Positions 23,326 to 34,462 are shown, numbered from the stretch's first letter. The stretch: 64,000 bases of DNA from UBA4427 sp046351135 (GCA_046351135.1 JAXLZA010000007.1:62001-126000), one strand, 5' to 3'. Notes: generated from the letters alone by a model not told the origin. Numbers and translations: made by a program.

Positions 23326-25146
23326 ATGGAGTCGCATTCGTCTCGGATCGATCTTGCCGGGGTGTCTTGCGCGCCGCGCTCGGGCCGGATCGCGGGCGTC
23401 GCGGCCCGTGTCGCCATCGTCGTGCTGGGGGCGCTGGTCGCGACGGCCGGATGTCGACTCGCGCAGGATCCGGTCGGCTCGACCGGGAAGACCGACGTGA
23501 GCCCGAAGACGTCGAGCGCGCCCGCGGCGAGCGAGGCGGAGATCGCGAGTCCGTCGGCCCCACGGCCCACACGGCGGTCGGTTCCCGGTCCTGCGTCGAG
23601 GGACTTCGCAGCGATGCCGAGGGCGGCTTCGGCCGAGTTCGGCCCACCGCTCGGTGCCGCGGGCATCGACGGCTGGCACGACGGCGAGACCAGCCTCGAC
23701 CGCTACGACGCGTTCTCCGAGACGGGCTTCGTCGCGGTCCGCGATCGCCCACTGTCGACCTTCTCGATCGACGTCGACACCGCCTCGTACAGCAACCTGC
23801 GCCGCTTCCTGCAGGAGGGAGCGCGGCCTCCGCCGGGCGCGGTGCGGATCGAGGAGATGCTGAACTACTTCCGTTATCCGGCGGACTCGCCCGCGCTGGC
23901 GACCTCGGAGGAGCGTCCGATCGCGGTCGAGACCGAGCTCTTCGAGGCGCCCTGGGCGAAGGACCACCGGCTCGTGCGCGTCGCGATCGCCGGCCGGGCC
24001 CTGCCCGCGACCGAGCTGCCGCCGCGCAACCTCGTGCTGCTGATCGACGTGTCGGGCTCGATGGAGGGGCCGGATCGGCTGCCGTGGGTCAAGCGGGGTC
24101 TCGTCGAGCTGACGGAGCAGCTGCGCGCCCGCGACCGGGTCGCCATCGTCGTCTACGCCGGGGCCTCCGGGCTCGTGCTCGAGCCGACGCCCGGCGATCG
24201 GCGGGACGTGATCCTCGCCGCGCTCGATCGGCTCTCCGCCGGGGGCTCGACGGCCGGTGCCGAAGGCATCCGGCTCGCCTATCAGGTCGCCCGGCGCCAC
24301 TTCGATCCGAAGGGCATCAATCGCGTGGTCCTCGCGACCGACGGCGACTTCAACGTCGGCGTGACGAGCCGCTCGGAGCTGGTCGAATTGATCGAGCAGG
24401 AGCGCGAGAGCGGCGTCTTCCTGTCGGTCCTCGGCTTCGGTCGCGGCAACCTGAACGATGCCGGCATGGAAGAGCTCGCCGACCACGGCAACGGCAACTA
24501 CGCCTACGTCGACTCGCCGGCAGAGGCGCGACGGGTCCTCGTCCACGAGGCGGGGGCGACGCTCGTGACGATCGCCCGGGACGTGAAGATCCAGGCCGAG
24601 TTCAATCCCGAGCGCGTGCAGGCCTATCGCCTGATCGGCTACGAAAATCGCCGCCTCGCCGACCGCGACTTCAACGACGACCGCAAGGATGCCGGTGAGG
24701 TCGGTGCGGGCCACCAGCTGACGGCGCTCTACGAGGTCGTGCCCGTCGGCGTGCCCTTCGACCCGGGCGTCGATCCGCTGAAGTACGCCCCTGCGGCTCC
24801 GGCCGATCCCGCCGATCGGGGGCGGGGCGGGGCGGAGGGCTCCGGGCACGCCGACGAGTGGATGACGGTGAAGCTGCGCTACCAGCCGCCGCAGGGGGGG
24901 CGGAGCCGGAAGCTCGAGCAGATCGTCCGGGGGACGGGGCGCCCGATCGAGGAGGCGAGCGAGAGCGCTCGCTTCTCGGCGGCGGTGGCCCTCTTCGGCA
25001 TGCTCCTGCAGGAGAGCGAGCACAAGGGAACGGGCGACTACGCCCTGGTCCGGCGGCTCGCGCGCGAGGCCCTCGGTCCGGACGAGCGCGGCGAACGCGC
25101 CGAGTTCGTCCGGCTCGTTGCGCTGGCGGAGGAGCTTCGCTCGTAG
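23326..25146 (+). CDS. VWA-domain lipoprotein (YfbK family)
   Basis: A 606-residue protein. The start at 23326 has GGGAGGGGG upstream and gives a lipoprotein signal (LVATAGC, Cys43). A vWF-A N-terminal domain (about 110-190; RPLSTFSIDVDTASYSNLRR) precedes a von Willebrand A domain with the metal-binding MIDAS motif DVSGS at about 241-245. The C-terminal region matches the DUF3520 partner of YfbK proteins (RLIGYENRRLADRDFNDD, GHQLTALYEV). It is probably a membrane-anchored metal-dependent protein-binding factor. The MFS gene follows 23 bp later. Confidence 0.92.
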   Translation: MESHSSRIDLAGVSCAPRSGRIAGVAARVAIVVLGALVATAGCRLAQDPVGSTGKTDVSPKTSSAPAASEAEIASPSAPRPTRRSVPGPASRDFAAMPRAASAEFGPPLGAAGIDGWHDGETSLDRYDAFSETGFVAVRDRPLSTFSIDVDTASYSNLRRFLQEGARPPPGAVRIEEMLNYFRYPADSPALATSEERPIAVETELFEAPWAKDHRLVRVAIAGRALPATELPPRNLVLLIDVSGSMEGPDRLPWVKRGLVELTEQLRARDRVAIVVYAGASGLVLEPTPGDRRDVILAALDRLSAGGSTAGAEGIRLAYQVARRHFDPKGINRVVLATDGDFNVGVTSRSELVELIEQERESGVFLSVLGFGRGNLNDAGMEELADHGNGNYAYVDSPAEARRVLVHEAGATLVTIARDVKIQAEFNPERVQAYRLIGYENRRLADRDFNDDRKDAGEVGAGHQLTALYEVVPVGVPFDPGVDPLKYAPAAPADPADRGRGGAEGSGHADEWMTVKLRYQPPQGGRSRKLEQIVRGTGRPIEEASESARFSAAVALFGMLLQESEHKGTGDYALVRRLAREALGPDERGERAEFVRLVALAEELRS

Positions 25147-25169
25147 CCTCCCGGTGATAAGCTGCCGCG

Positions 25170-26402
25170 ATGCAGCAATCGGACCCGGGAGCCCTCGCCG
25201 CGCTCGCGATTCGCGACTTCCGGATCCTGTTCCTGGGCACGCTCGCCGCCTTCACGGCGTTCTTCACGTCGACGGTGATCCTGGGCGTCGTCGCCTTCGA
25301 GCTGACGGGGAGCAACGCGGCGGTCGGGACGGCGGTCTTCGGGCAGGGGCTCGGGATGGTCCTCTGCGGACCACTGGGCGGGGCCTACGCGGACCGCCTG
25401 CCGAAGCGCCGGGTGATCGCGGTCTGCCAGCTGATCGCGGCGACGACGTTCGGGACGGTGGGCGTGCTGTACGCCCTCGACCGGCTCGTGCTCGGGCATC
25501 TCGTCGTGAACTCCTTCGTCTTCGGCTGCGCTTTCGGCTTTCTCGGTCCGGCGCGCCAGGCGCTCGTCGTCGATCTCGTCCCGGCCGAGCGGATCGGCAA
25601 CGCGATGGCCCTCTCGAACGTCGCGAACACGATCTCGCGGGTGGCGGGGCCGGTCGTCGCGGGCGTGCTCCTCGACTGGGAGGCGGCGGGGCCGGCGGCG
25701 GCCTACGGCGTGATGAGCCTGCTCTACGCGAGCTCGTCGGTGTCGCTGCTCTGGCTGCCGAAGTCGAAGGTTCGCCCGCAGGCCGCCGAGAGGCACGTCC
25801 TGCACGATCTCGTCGACGGCCTCCGCTATGCCTGGCGGGCACCGCGGCTGCGGATCCTGCTCGCATTCTTCGTCGGCGTGATGCTGATCGGCTTCCCCCA
25901 CGTCACGCTGATCCCGGGGCTGCTCGAGAACCAGCTCGGGCGGCCCTCCCAGGACGTGACGCGTTATGCGCTGGCTTCGGCCGTCGGGGCCTTCGCGACG
26001 GCGATCACCGTCGCCCGCTTCGCGGACTCGCCCCGCGCGACCCGGATCTACGGCGGGATGGCGATGGCCTTCGGGCTGGCCCTGGCCGCCCTCGCGGCGG
26101 CGCCGAGCTTCGGCGCGGGCCTCGCGGCGATGGTGCTGGTCGGGGCCTCGAGCGGCGGCTTCCACGCGCTGAACGGCGCGGTCGTGGCCCGCGAGACCGA
26201 GCCCGCCTACATGGGTCGCGTGCTCTCCCTGACCTTCCTCGCCTTCGCCGCCTTCAGCCTCTCGGCGCTCCCGATCGGCCTGCTGGCCGACGCCTTCGGC
26301 GAGCGGGTCGTGCTCAGCGGGATGGGCGTCGCGGTCTTCGCCGTGGCCGCCTGGATGAGCTGGCGACTCTCCCTCGCGCCCTCGCTCCGGAGGGTGGCAT
26401 GA
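25170..26402 (+). CDS. MFS transporter
   Basis: Major facilitator superfamily permease of 410 residues with about twelve hydrophobic segments. The loop 2-3 motif GGAYADRLPKRRVIAVCQL (about 70-88) and the pattern AMALSNVANTISRVAGPVVAG point to the MFS_3/EntS-like exporters. The substrate is unknown. It shares an ATGA overlap with the downstream TVP38 gene and sits in an operon with a VWA lipoprotein, a TVP38 protein and a MerA-like flavoprotein. Confidence 0.92.
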   Translation: MQQSDPGALAALAIRDFRILFLGTLAAFTAFFTSTVILGVVAFELTGSNAAVGTAVFGQGLGMVLCGPLGGAYADRLPKRRVIAVCQLIAATTFGTVGVLYALDRLVLGHLVVNSFVFGCAFGFLGPARQALVVDLVPAERIGNAMALSNVANTISRVAGPVVAGVLLDWEAAGPAAAYGVMSLLYASSSVSLLWLPKSKVRPQAAERHVLHDLVDGLRYAWRAPRLRILLAFFVGVMLIGFPHVTLIPGLLENQLGRPSQDVTRYALASAVGAFATAITVARFADSPRATRIYGGMAMAFGLALAALAAAPSFGAGLAAMVLVGASSGGFHALNGAVVARETEPAYMGRVLSLTFLAFAAFSLSALPIGLLADAFGERVVLSGMGVAVFAVAAWMSWRLSLAPSLRRVA

Positions 26403-27177
26403 GCGCGACCACGCCCTCCGAGCCGGGCCGCAGGCCGAACGCCGGGGACGCACGAACGCAAGGAGTGCGCGGTCCTCGACTCGCTCGCGTGGCGATCGGG
26501 CTCGCGGTCGTGATCTTCCTGGTGGTCGTCGGCCGGCGCGGGGCGGCCTACCTGCCGGCGTTCACGAGCTGGGTCGAGGGGCTGGGCGCGCTCGGGCCGC
26601 TCGTCTTCGTCGCGGGCTATGCGGCGGCGGTCGTCGCGTTCGTGCCGGGGTCGGTGCTGACGCTGGCGGGGGGCGCGCTCTTCGGCCTCGGCCGCGGCGT
26701 CGTCTACGTCTTCGTGGCGGCCGTGCTGGGCTCGACCCTCGCGTTCCTGCTGGCACGCCACGTCGCCCGCGACGCGGTCGCACGCCGCATCGAGGGCGAC
26801 GCGCGCTTCGCCGCGATCGATCGCGCGATCGGCGAGGAGGGGAGGCGGATCGTCTTCCTGCTCCGGCTCTCGCCGGTCTTCCCGTTCACGCTCCTGAACT
26901 ACGCCCTCGGCCTGACCCGCGTCCGCCTCGTCGACTATCTCGTCGCGTCGTTCGGCATGCTGCCGGGGACGATCCTCTACGTCTACGCCGGCAAGGTCGG
27001 AGGCGAGGTCGTCGCAGCGGCGGGGGGCGCGGGGGCGCAGCGGGGGCTCGCCGACTGGGCGCTGCTCGGCGTCGGCCTGGCGGCGACCGCCGCGGTCACG
27101 ATCCGGATCACGCAGATCGCGCGCCGTGCCCTCGAGCGGGCGACCGGGGACGCGGGGGCCACGGGGAGTCGGGAAGC

Positions 27178-27181
<4 letters not shown>
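26399..27181 (+). CDS. TVP38/TMEM64 (DedA-like) membrane protein
   Basis: A 260-residue integral membrane protein whose start overlaps the MFS stop (ATGA). After an Arg-rich N-terminus and a first membrane segment (about 31-46), it has the family motif FVPGSVLTLAGGALFG (about 82-97) with GxxxG spacing, the basic loop RRIVFLLRLSPVFPFTLLNYALGLT (about 147-172), and the conserved PGTILYVYAGKV. It belongs to the SNARE-associated/VTT-domain family, linked to membrane homeostasis and lipid flipping. A MerA-like flavoprotein gene follows immediately with another ATGA overlap, a pairing also seen in other bacteria. Confidence 0.92.
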
Positions 27182-28716
<1,535 letters not shown>

Positions 28717-28731
28717 GCGGGACCGGTCGCG

Positions 28732-29547
28732 TCAGCGGCCGTTCAACGACCAGTCGTAGTCGAAGTAGAGGAGCATCGCGTCGCGGCCCGGGCCGCGGAG
28801 CCACGCCGCGTCCGGGGGCGGGAGATGGGCCGCGAGGAAGGCCCGCACGCCCCCCGCCGCCTCGAAATCCTCCTCGAACCACTCGAAGATCTTCGAGACG
28901 CGGATCGTCCGCGCCGTCCGGTCGATCGCGACCCCCTTCGCGGGGCTCGCCAGGAAGCGGCGGACGGCGTCGTCGAGGTCGGCATCGAGGGTCTCGGGGC
29001 GGAAGGGCGTTCGCCGCAGGGGCGGGCAGGACTTCGAGGCACACACGATCGCCGCGTGGATGCGCGGCTCGCCCATGGGCCGCAGGATCTCGTGCTCGAT
29101 CGCGTCGAGGCTGAGCCGGCGCCCGTCGATCGTGGCGACCGGGCGCTTCCAGACGGGGGAGAAGAAGGAGCCGACGTCGCGGATGCTCGCGATCGGGTGG
29201 TGCTTCCGGACGAGATCGAGGGTGAGCAGGTTGTAGGCGTTGATCCAGAACGCGAGCTGGCCGGGCCGGTCGAGCTGCGCGGGCTTCGAGGCCTCGAGCT
29301 GGGCGACGAGCCGATCGAGGGCGCGGGAGTGGACGAGCGGCGCGTAGTCGACCTCGGTTCCGGCGAGGGACGTCGTCGCGCGCGTGTGGGTCTCGAGCAG
29401 GCGGGCGTAGAGCGCGAGATCGACGGCGCTCTGGGCCTGCGCGGGGGCCGTGAGCGCGAGGAGTGCCGCCGCCACGGCGAGGGTCCCTGCGATCCGGAGC
29501 GCACGGTGGACGAAGGACGCCGAGCGGGCTCTCCCGCTCGCTGGCAT
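28732..29547 (-). CDS. DUF547 family secreted protein
   Basis: A 271-residue protein with a signal peptide (to about AQAQS, residue 40). The mature part is a DUF547 domain: FWINAYNLLTLDLV (about 107-120), HHPIASIRDVGSFF, ASKSCPPLRRTPF (about 182-194) and the C-terminal FDYDWSLNGR. The Cys-Pro and Asn-Ala-Tyr motifs are family hallmarks. Its biochemical role is not known. It converges on the MerA-like gene (15 bp between stops) and is divergent from the cytochrome c gene across 121 bp. Confidence 0.9.
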   Translation of the reverse strand: MPASGRARSASFVHRALRIAGTLAVAAALLALTAPAQAQSAVDLALYARLLETHTRATTSLAGTEVDYAPLVHSRALDRLVAQLEASKPAQLDRPGQLAFWINAYNLLTLDLVRKHHPIASIRDVGSFFSPVWKRPVATIDGRRLSLDAIEHEILRPMGEPRIHAAIVCASKSCPPLRRTPFRPETLDADLDDAVRRFLASPAKGVAIDRTARTIRVSKIFEWFEEDFEAAGGVRAFLAAHLPPPDAAWLRGPGRDAMLLYFDYDWSLNGR

Positions 29548-29668
29548 CGGCCGACCCGGCGGATATTCTCCCGGCCCGCACACCGACCGAGGGCGGTGAG
29601 CAGGGGGGGCCGGTCGACGGGGCGACCGGTCTTCCGGTCCAGAGCGGGCCGAGTGGGAGGAGGTTTCG

Positions 29669-30157
29669 ATGGGGCGCATGCGATCCGGATTCGGGGTGAG
29701 GGTGCTCGCCGGGATGCTGACCGCCATGATGCTCGAAACGGGCTGCTCCGACGAGGCCCCGAGCGCGGGCTCACCGGGCGCAACGAGCCCGCCGGCTCCG
29801 ACGCCGAACGCGGAAGCCGCGGCCCCCGTCGCTCCGTCCCCCGCGCCCGCCGCGGCCGCTTCCGATTCCCCCGCCGCCGCGCCCGCCGACACGCGGACGC
29901 CCGAGGAACTCGTCGCCGCCGGCCGCTCGACCTACAACGCCAACTGCATCGCCTGCCACGCGATGGATCCGCGCACCGACGGAGCCCTCGGCCCGGCCCT
30001 CGCGGGCTCGCCGCTCGAGCTGATCGAGGCGCGCGTGATGCGTGCAGAGTATCCGGCCGGCTATGCGCCGAAGCGCGCGACCCGGGTCATGGTGCCGATG
30101 CCGCACCTGCAGCCGAAGCTCCCCGAGCTCGCGGCCTATCTCGGGTCGCTGAAGTAG
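29669..30157 (+). CDS. lipoprotein c-type cytochrome
   Basis: A 162-residue protein. GGGAGGAGG stands just before the ATG. A lipoprotein-like signal ends LETGC (Cys26); an Ala/Pro-rich tether runs to about residue 75; a class I cytochrome c domain follows with heme motif CIACH (Cys93, Cys96, His97) and a likely axial Met in RVMVPMPHL (about 145). Covalent heme makes it a periplasmic electron carrier. Downstream lies a strong bidirectional terminator and then the converging PuuD-like gene. Confidence 0.9.
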   Translation: MGRMRSGFGVRVLAGMLTAMMLETGCSDEAPSAGSPGATSPPAPTPNAEAAAPVAPSPAPAAAASDSPAAAPADTRTPEELVAAGRSTYNANCIACHAMDPRTDGALGPALAGSPLELIEARVMRAEYPAGYAPKRATRVMVPMPHLQPKLPELAAYLGSLK

Positions 30158-30212
30158 GGACGGCGCGCGCGCCGCGACGCCCGATCCGAAATGCCTTCGC
30201 CCAGCGAGGCCC

Positions 30213-30261
30213 CAAACGAGAGAGCCCGCCGGTGGGATCCACCGGCGGGCTCCTTCGTTTG
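30213..30261. terminator. bidirectional intrinsic terminator
   Basis: A perfect 14-bp stem (GAGCCCGCCGGTGG with its complement, 30222-30235 / 30239-30252) with a GAT loop is flanked by AAACGA on the left and TCGTTT on the right, which extend the stem after a short internal loop. It lies between the convergent cytochrome c (ends 30157) and PuuD-like (ends 30332) genes and can terminate both. Confidence 0.9.
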
Positions 30262-30331
30262 CGTCGCATGGTGCGACTCGTGTCGTCGCGCGCGCATGCG
30301 GGCTGAGCGCGACCCGAGCCGCCTCCGCGGA

Positions 30332-31039
30332 CTAGCTGTTGAGCACGCTCCCCACGATCAGCAGCACCAGCCAGAGGCCGAGGCCCATGTGGATGGCCCC
30401 GCTCACGGTGGTGAGCGGCTTCTGGCTCGGCTTGCCGGGGCCGATCAGGGCGTTCACCTCGACGAGACCCAGGATCGCGAGCGCCGCGATCCAGTAGACC
30501 ATGTCGTTCGTGCCGGAGAGGAAGCCCGGCAGGTTCGCCGCGGCGACCATGAAGAAGACCATCGGGATCGAGAAGACGACGTTGGTCCGCGAGTACATCG
30601 CGGCCTTGCCCGCGCGCGCCGCCGCCTCGGGGATCGGCTGGCCGCCGCCCGCGACCTGGAGGGCGTTGGCGATCACGACCTGCTGGGCCGGCCAGATCAG
30701 GAACCAGACGTTGAACCACATCAGCGTGCCCATCAGGCCGCCGGTCAGGATCTTCGTCATGTAGCCGTCGGAGGCGGGGATGCCGAGGTGGAACAGGCGG
30801 TAGAAGACGATGGTCCAGCCCGAGAGGAAGGTGAACATCGCGCCCCAGCGGAACCACCAGAGGGCGTTCGGCACGAGGCCCCGGGTCATGGCGCTCTTCG
30901 CGGTGCCGCCGAGCTCGGTCGCGAAGAAGGGGGTCTGGATGAAGTTCAGGTAGTAGAGGACCCCGATCCAGGTGATGCCCGCCAGGACGTGGATCCAACG
31001 CAGCAGGACTTCGATGCCGTTCGCGGTCAAGATTTCCAT
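30332..31039 (-). CDS. PuuD-like (urate oxidase N-terminal) membrane protein
   Basis: A 235-residue integral membrane protein with about six to eight hydrophobic segments. The N-terminal LLRWIHVLAGITWIGVLYYL (about 12-31) with its conserved His, and the later VNVWFLIWPAQQ-type and conserved GLVEVNALIGP segments, match the urate hydroxylase PuuD N-terminal family. Full PuuD proteins carry a C-terminal cytochrome c domain; it is absent here, but a separate lipoprotein cytochrome c is the converging neighbour. Ribosome site AAAGGA. Whether it acts on urate is unknown; other members are of unknown function. Confidence 0.78.
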   Translation of the reverse strand: MEILTANGIEVLLRWIHVLAGITWIGVLYYLNFIQTPFFATELGGTAKSAMTRGLVPNALWWFRWGAMFTFLSGWTIVFYRLFHLGIPASDGYMTKILTGGLMGTLMWFNVWFLIWPAQQVVIANALQVAGGGQPIPEAAARAGKAAMYSRTNVVFSIPMVFFMVAAANLPGFLSGTNDMVYWIAALAILGLVEVNALIGPGKPSQKPLTTVSGAIHMGLGLWLVLLIVGSVLNS

Positions 31040-31469
31040 GGGCGAATTCCTTTCGTCTCTCTTCCCTCGCGTTCCGTTGCGAGGGTCGTGTTCCGGATTC
31101 GTCTGCGGCGTCCGGAGGGTGCGGCCGGTCGGCGGGCCGGATGGTCCGTCCCCGCAGTCCCCGAAGGCGAATTGAGGCGCGCCCCATTCTATCCGCCCGG
31201 AGAGGGGAATCTAGGGGCCGGCCGCGATTCGTGAGACGACTCGGCACGGTCGCCGCGCGTCGTCGGGAGTGGGCAATCCAACGCGTGGATGCGATCGTGG
31301 CTCGGTCGGTCGGGCTCGATCGTCTATCCTCGCGCGCTCGCGGGCGGTCGGGCCGCGTCGGATGGTGCCGGGCCGGGCCGGATCGGGCCCGTGTCGTGCG
31401 AGCCCGGGCCGCCCGAAGAGCCGTGGAATTCCCGGAAGTCGTCGAAGAAGAAGAGGGAAGAGAGAGCCG
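31040..31469. other. 430-bp divergent intergenic region
   Basis: No convincing gene is seen between the divergent PuuD-like gene and metG. It must hold both promoters. A hairpin CCCTCGC/GCGAGGG with an eight-base loop (31064-31085) lies in the leader of the PuuD-like gene. The last 35 bases before metG are purine-rich (GAAGAAGAAGAGGGAAG) and include the ribosome site. No T-box or other known riboswitch was recognised. Confidence 0.6.
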
Positions 31470-33539
31470 ATGTCGCGTCGACGGATCCTGGTGACGAGTG
31501 CGCTGCCTTACGTCAACTCGGATCTCCACATCGGCCATCTGACCGAGCACATCCAGACCGACATCTGGCGGCGCTTCCAGATCCTGCGCGGGCACGAGAT
31601 CCGCTATTTCTGCGGCGACGACACCCACGGCACCGCCACGATGCTGCGGGCCCAGAAGGAGGGGCGCCCGCCCGAGGCCCTGCTCGCCGAGATGCAGCGC
31701 GCCCACGAGGCGGACCTGAACGCCTTCGGCGTCTTCTACGACAACTTCAGCAACACCCACTCCGACGCCAATCGCGCGCTCGTCGCCGAGATGTGGGCGG
31801 CGCTGCGCCGCGCGGGCTGCATCGAGGAGCGGGACGTGACCCAGCTCTACGATCCAGAGGCCGGGATCTTCCTCGCCGATCGCTTCGTCGTCGGCGGCTG
31901 TCCGCGCTGCAAGGCGCCGGGCCAGTACGGCGACAACTGCGAGGTCTGCGGCGCGACCTACGAGCCGATGGACCTGGTCGATCCGAAGAGCGCGATCAGC
32001 GGCGCGGTTCCCGAGCTGCGGACCCACCGCCATCTCTTCGTGCGCCTCGAGCCCTTCCACGACTTCCTCGCCGAGTGGACCCAGACGCCGGGGAAGATGC
32101 CGCCCGAGACGGCGAACTGGCTGCGCAACACGTTCCTCTCGGCGCCGCTGCGCGACTGGGACGTCTCGCGCCCGGCGCCCTACTTCGGCTTCGAGATCCC
32201 CGACTCGCCCGGCAACTACTTCTACGTCTGGCTCGACGCACCGGTCGGCTACATCGCCTCGACGAAGGAGTGGTGCGACGCGAACGGGGAGCCGCTCGCG
32301 CGCTGGTGGAACGATCCCGCCACCGAGATCCACCACTTCATCGGCAAGGACATCGCCTACTTCCACACGCTCTTCTGGCCCGCGATGCTGAAGACCGCGG
32401 GCTACCCGCTGCCGACCGCCGTCCACGTCCACGGCTTCCTGACCGTGAACGGCGAGAAGCTCTCGAAGCGCAAGGGCACCGCGATCTTCGCCCGCACCTA
32501 TCTCGACCACCTCTCGCCCGAGTACCTCCGCTACTACATCGCGAGCAAGCTCTCGGCGCGGGTCGACGACATCGACCTCAACTTCGAGGAGTTCACGGCG
32601 AAGGTGAACGCCGATCTGGTCGGCAAGGTCGTGAACCTCGCGAGCCGCACCGCGCGCTTCGTGAAGGGCAGGGCGCTGCCCGCGAGCTATCCCGCCGGCC
32701 GCGATGGCGGGCTCTTCGCCGCCGGGGCCGCCGCGGCGGAGGAGCTCGCCCTGGCCTACGAGTCCCTCGACACGAGCCGCGCGATGCGGACGATCATGGC
32801 GCTCGCCGATCGCGCGAACGAGTTCGTCGAGGCCCAGGCGCCGTGGAGCCTGAAGAAGGACCCCGCAAAGGACGGCGAGCTGCTCGAGGTCTGTGCCGTC
32901 GCGCTGAACCTGTTCCGGCAGATCACGGTCTATCTCGCACCCGTGCTCCCGCGCTTCGCCGAGGAGTCGGCGCGGCTGCTCTCGCTCGAAGGCCCGACGC
33001 GCTGGGAGGACGCGACCCGGCCCGTCGTCGGGACGACGGTCGCCGAGTTCCGGCCGTTGATGGAGCGGGTCGATCCGGGGAAGGTCGAGGCCCTGCTCGC
33101 CGCGGCCCGGGCGATGGCGGACGAGGCGACGGGGGCGGGGGCCTCCGGCGCGGCCGCGGACAGCGCCGCGACCGATGCGGGCGAGGCCCTGGCCGGTGAG
33201 CCCCTCGCGCCCGAGTGCACGATCGACGACTTCGGGAAGGTCGACCTGCGGGTCGCGCGGATCCTGTCGGCGAAGGCGGTGCCGAAGGCGGACAAGCTGC
33301 TCGAGCTCGAGGTCTCCCTCGGTGGCGACGAGCGGCGCACGATCTTCGCGGGCATCAAGGCCGCCTACGATCCGGAGCAGCTCGTCGGCCGGCTCACCGT
33401 CGTCGTCGCGAATCTCGCCCCGCGCAAGATGAAGTTCGGGACGAGCGCGGGCATGGTGCTCGCGGCCGGCAGCGGTGGCAGCGATCTGTTCATCCTCTCG
33501 CCCGATTCGGGCGCGAAGCCCGGCCAGCGGATCCGCTGA
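31470..33539 (+). CDS. metG: methionyl-tRNA synthetase
   Basis: Charges tRNA-Met with methionine in the cytoplasm. 689 residues, as expected for MetG with a C-terminal tRNA-binding module. Class I motifs: HIGH at residues 20-23 and the KMSKS variant GEKLSKRKGT at about 328-337. The zinc knuckle is CPRCKAPGQYGDNCEVCG (about 149-166), a two-CxxC type. The anticodon-binding helical domain is followed by an acidic Ala/Gly linker (about 550-575) and a Trbp111-like OB fold (DFGKVDLRVARILSA, NLAPRKMKFGTSAGM). The start was chosen at the ATG before SRRRILVTSALPYVN, the usual N-terminus. Confidence 0.98.
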   Translation: MSRRRILVTSALPYVNSDLHIGHLTEHIQTDIWRRFQILRGHEIRYFCGDDTHGTATMLRAQKEGRPPEALLAEMQRAHEADLNAFGVFYDNFSNTHSDANRALVAEMWAALRRAGCIEERDVTQLYDPEAGIFLADRFVVGGCPRCKAPGQYGDNCEVCGATYEPMDLVDPKSAISGAVPELRTHRHLFVRLEPFHDFLAEWTQTPGKMPPETANWLRNTFLSAPLRDWDVSRPAPYFGFEIPDSPGNYFYVWLDAPVGYIASTKEWCDANGEPLARWWNDPATEIHHFIGKDIAYFHTLFWPAMLKTAGYPLPTAVHVHGFLTVNGEKLSKRKGTAIFARTYLDHLSPEYLRYYIASKLSARVDDIDLNFEEFTAKVNADLVGKVVNLASRTARFVKGRALPASYPAGRDGGLFAAGAAAAEELALAYESLDTSRAMRTIMALADRANEFVEAQAPWSLKKDPAKDGELLEVCAVALNLFRQITVYLAPVLPRFAEESARLLSLEGPTRWEDATRPVVGTTVAEFRPLMERVDPGKVEALLAAARAMADEATGAGASGAAADSAATDAGEALAGEPLAPECTIDDFGKVDLRVARILSAKAVPKADKLLELEVSLGGDERRTIFAGIKAAYDPEQLVGRLTVVVANLAPRKMKFGTSAGMVLAAGSGGSDLFILSPDSGAKPGQRIR

Positions 33540-33583
33540 AGCCCGCGGCCCCGCCGCGCGCGGGTCCGCCCGGAAGGAGCCCC

Positions 33584-34462
33584 ATGAAGATCGGAATGAC
33601 CCTTCCCCTGATGGAGCCCGGGATCGACGGCGAGATGCTCGAGCGCTGGGCGCGGGCGATCGACCAGGGACCTTATTCCTCGCTCTGCTTCGGCGAGCGC
33701 ATGGCCTTCGACAATCCCGAGGTGATCGCCCTCGCCGGGGCCTGCGCGGCGTGGACGACGCGGGTCCGGCTCGTGACGACGGTGATCGTGGCCCAGCTCC
33801 ATGACCCGGTGCTGCTCGCCAAGAGCCTCGCGACCGTCGACCAGCTCTCGCGCGGCCGGCTGACGGCAGGCCTCGGCGTCGGCGGTCGCGTGGAAGACTA
33901 CGTCGCCGCGGGGGTCGATCCGAAGACGCGAACCCATCGCGACCTCGCGCGCCGCGTCGACGTCATGAAGCGGGTCTGGGCTCGGGAGAAGGTCGTCGAC
34001 ACGATCGAGCCGGTCGGTCCGCGGCCGGTGCAGGCGGGCGGCCCCGAGCTCCTGATCGGTGCCCAGGGGCCGAAGGCGATCCGGATGGCCGCGCCCTGGG
34101 CCGATGGCATCTCGGGCTTCAGCTTCAATCTCGACCTGAAGGACGCCGAGCAGAGCTTCGACCAGGTCCGTACCGCGTGGCGCGAGGCGGGCCGGCCGGC
34201 ACCGCGTCTCACGACCGCCTTCTGGTTCGCCCTCGGCGACGGAGCCCGCGACCAGGTCGCGCGCCATCTGCGCCACTACTTCAATTGGATCGAGCCCGCG
34301 GCCCTCGAAGCGATGATCCCGTACACCGGCTTCGCGGGCTCCGATGCGGACCTGAAGCGCGTCCTGCGGCAGTTCGCCGACCTCGGCACCGACGAGGTCC
34401 AGCTGATCCCGACCAGCGACGATCCCGCCCAGCTCGATCGCGTCGCGCAGATCATCGGCTGA
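33584..34462 (+). CDS. LLM class flavin-dependent oxidoreductase
   Basis: Bacterial-luciferase-like TIM-barrel enzyme of 292 residues with AAGGAG before the ATG. The N-terminus KIGMTLPLMEPG, the strand LVTTVIVAQLHDPVLLAKSLATVD and GLGVGGRVEDY (about 99-109) are typical. Members use FMN or F420; the presence of DDN-type and LLM-type enzymes in one window makes F420 use in this organism plausible. The substrate is unknown. Its 3' end overlaps the converging hydroxylase gene by 11 bp. Confidence 0.9.
   Translation: MKIGMTLPLMEPGIDGEMLERWARAIDQGPYSSLCFGERMAFDNPEVIALAGACAAWTTRVRLVTTVIVAQLHDPVLLAKSLATVDQLSRGRLTAGLGVGGRVEDYVAAGVDPKTRTHRDLARRVDVMKRVWAREKVVDTIEPVGPRPVQAGGPELLIGAQGPKAIRMAAPWADGISGFSFNLDLKDAEQSFDQVRTAWREAGRPAPRLTTAFWFALGDGARDQVARHLRHYFNWIEPAALEAMIPYTGFAGSDADLKRVLRQFADLGTDEVQLIPTSDDPAQLDRVAQIIG

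Noticed and set aside
31141..31494. Reading frames in the gap before metG
   Set aside because: Arg-rich frames without ribosome sites that overlap the metG start; they look like GC-rich noise.
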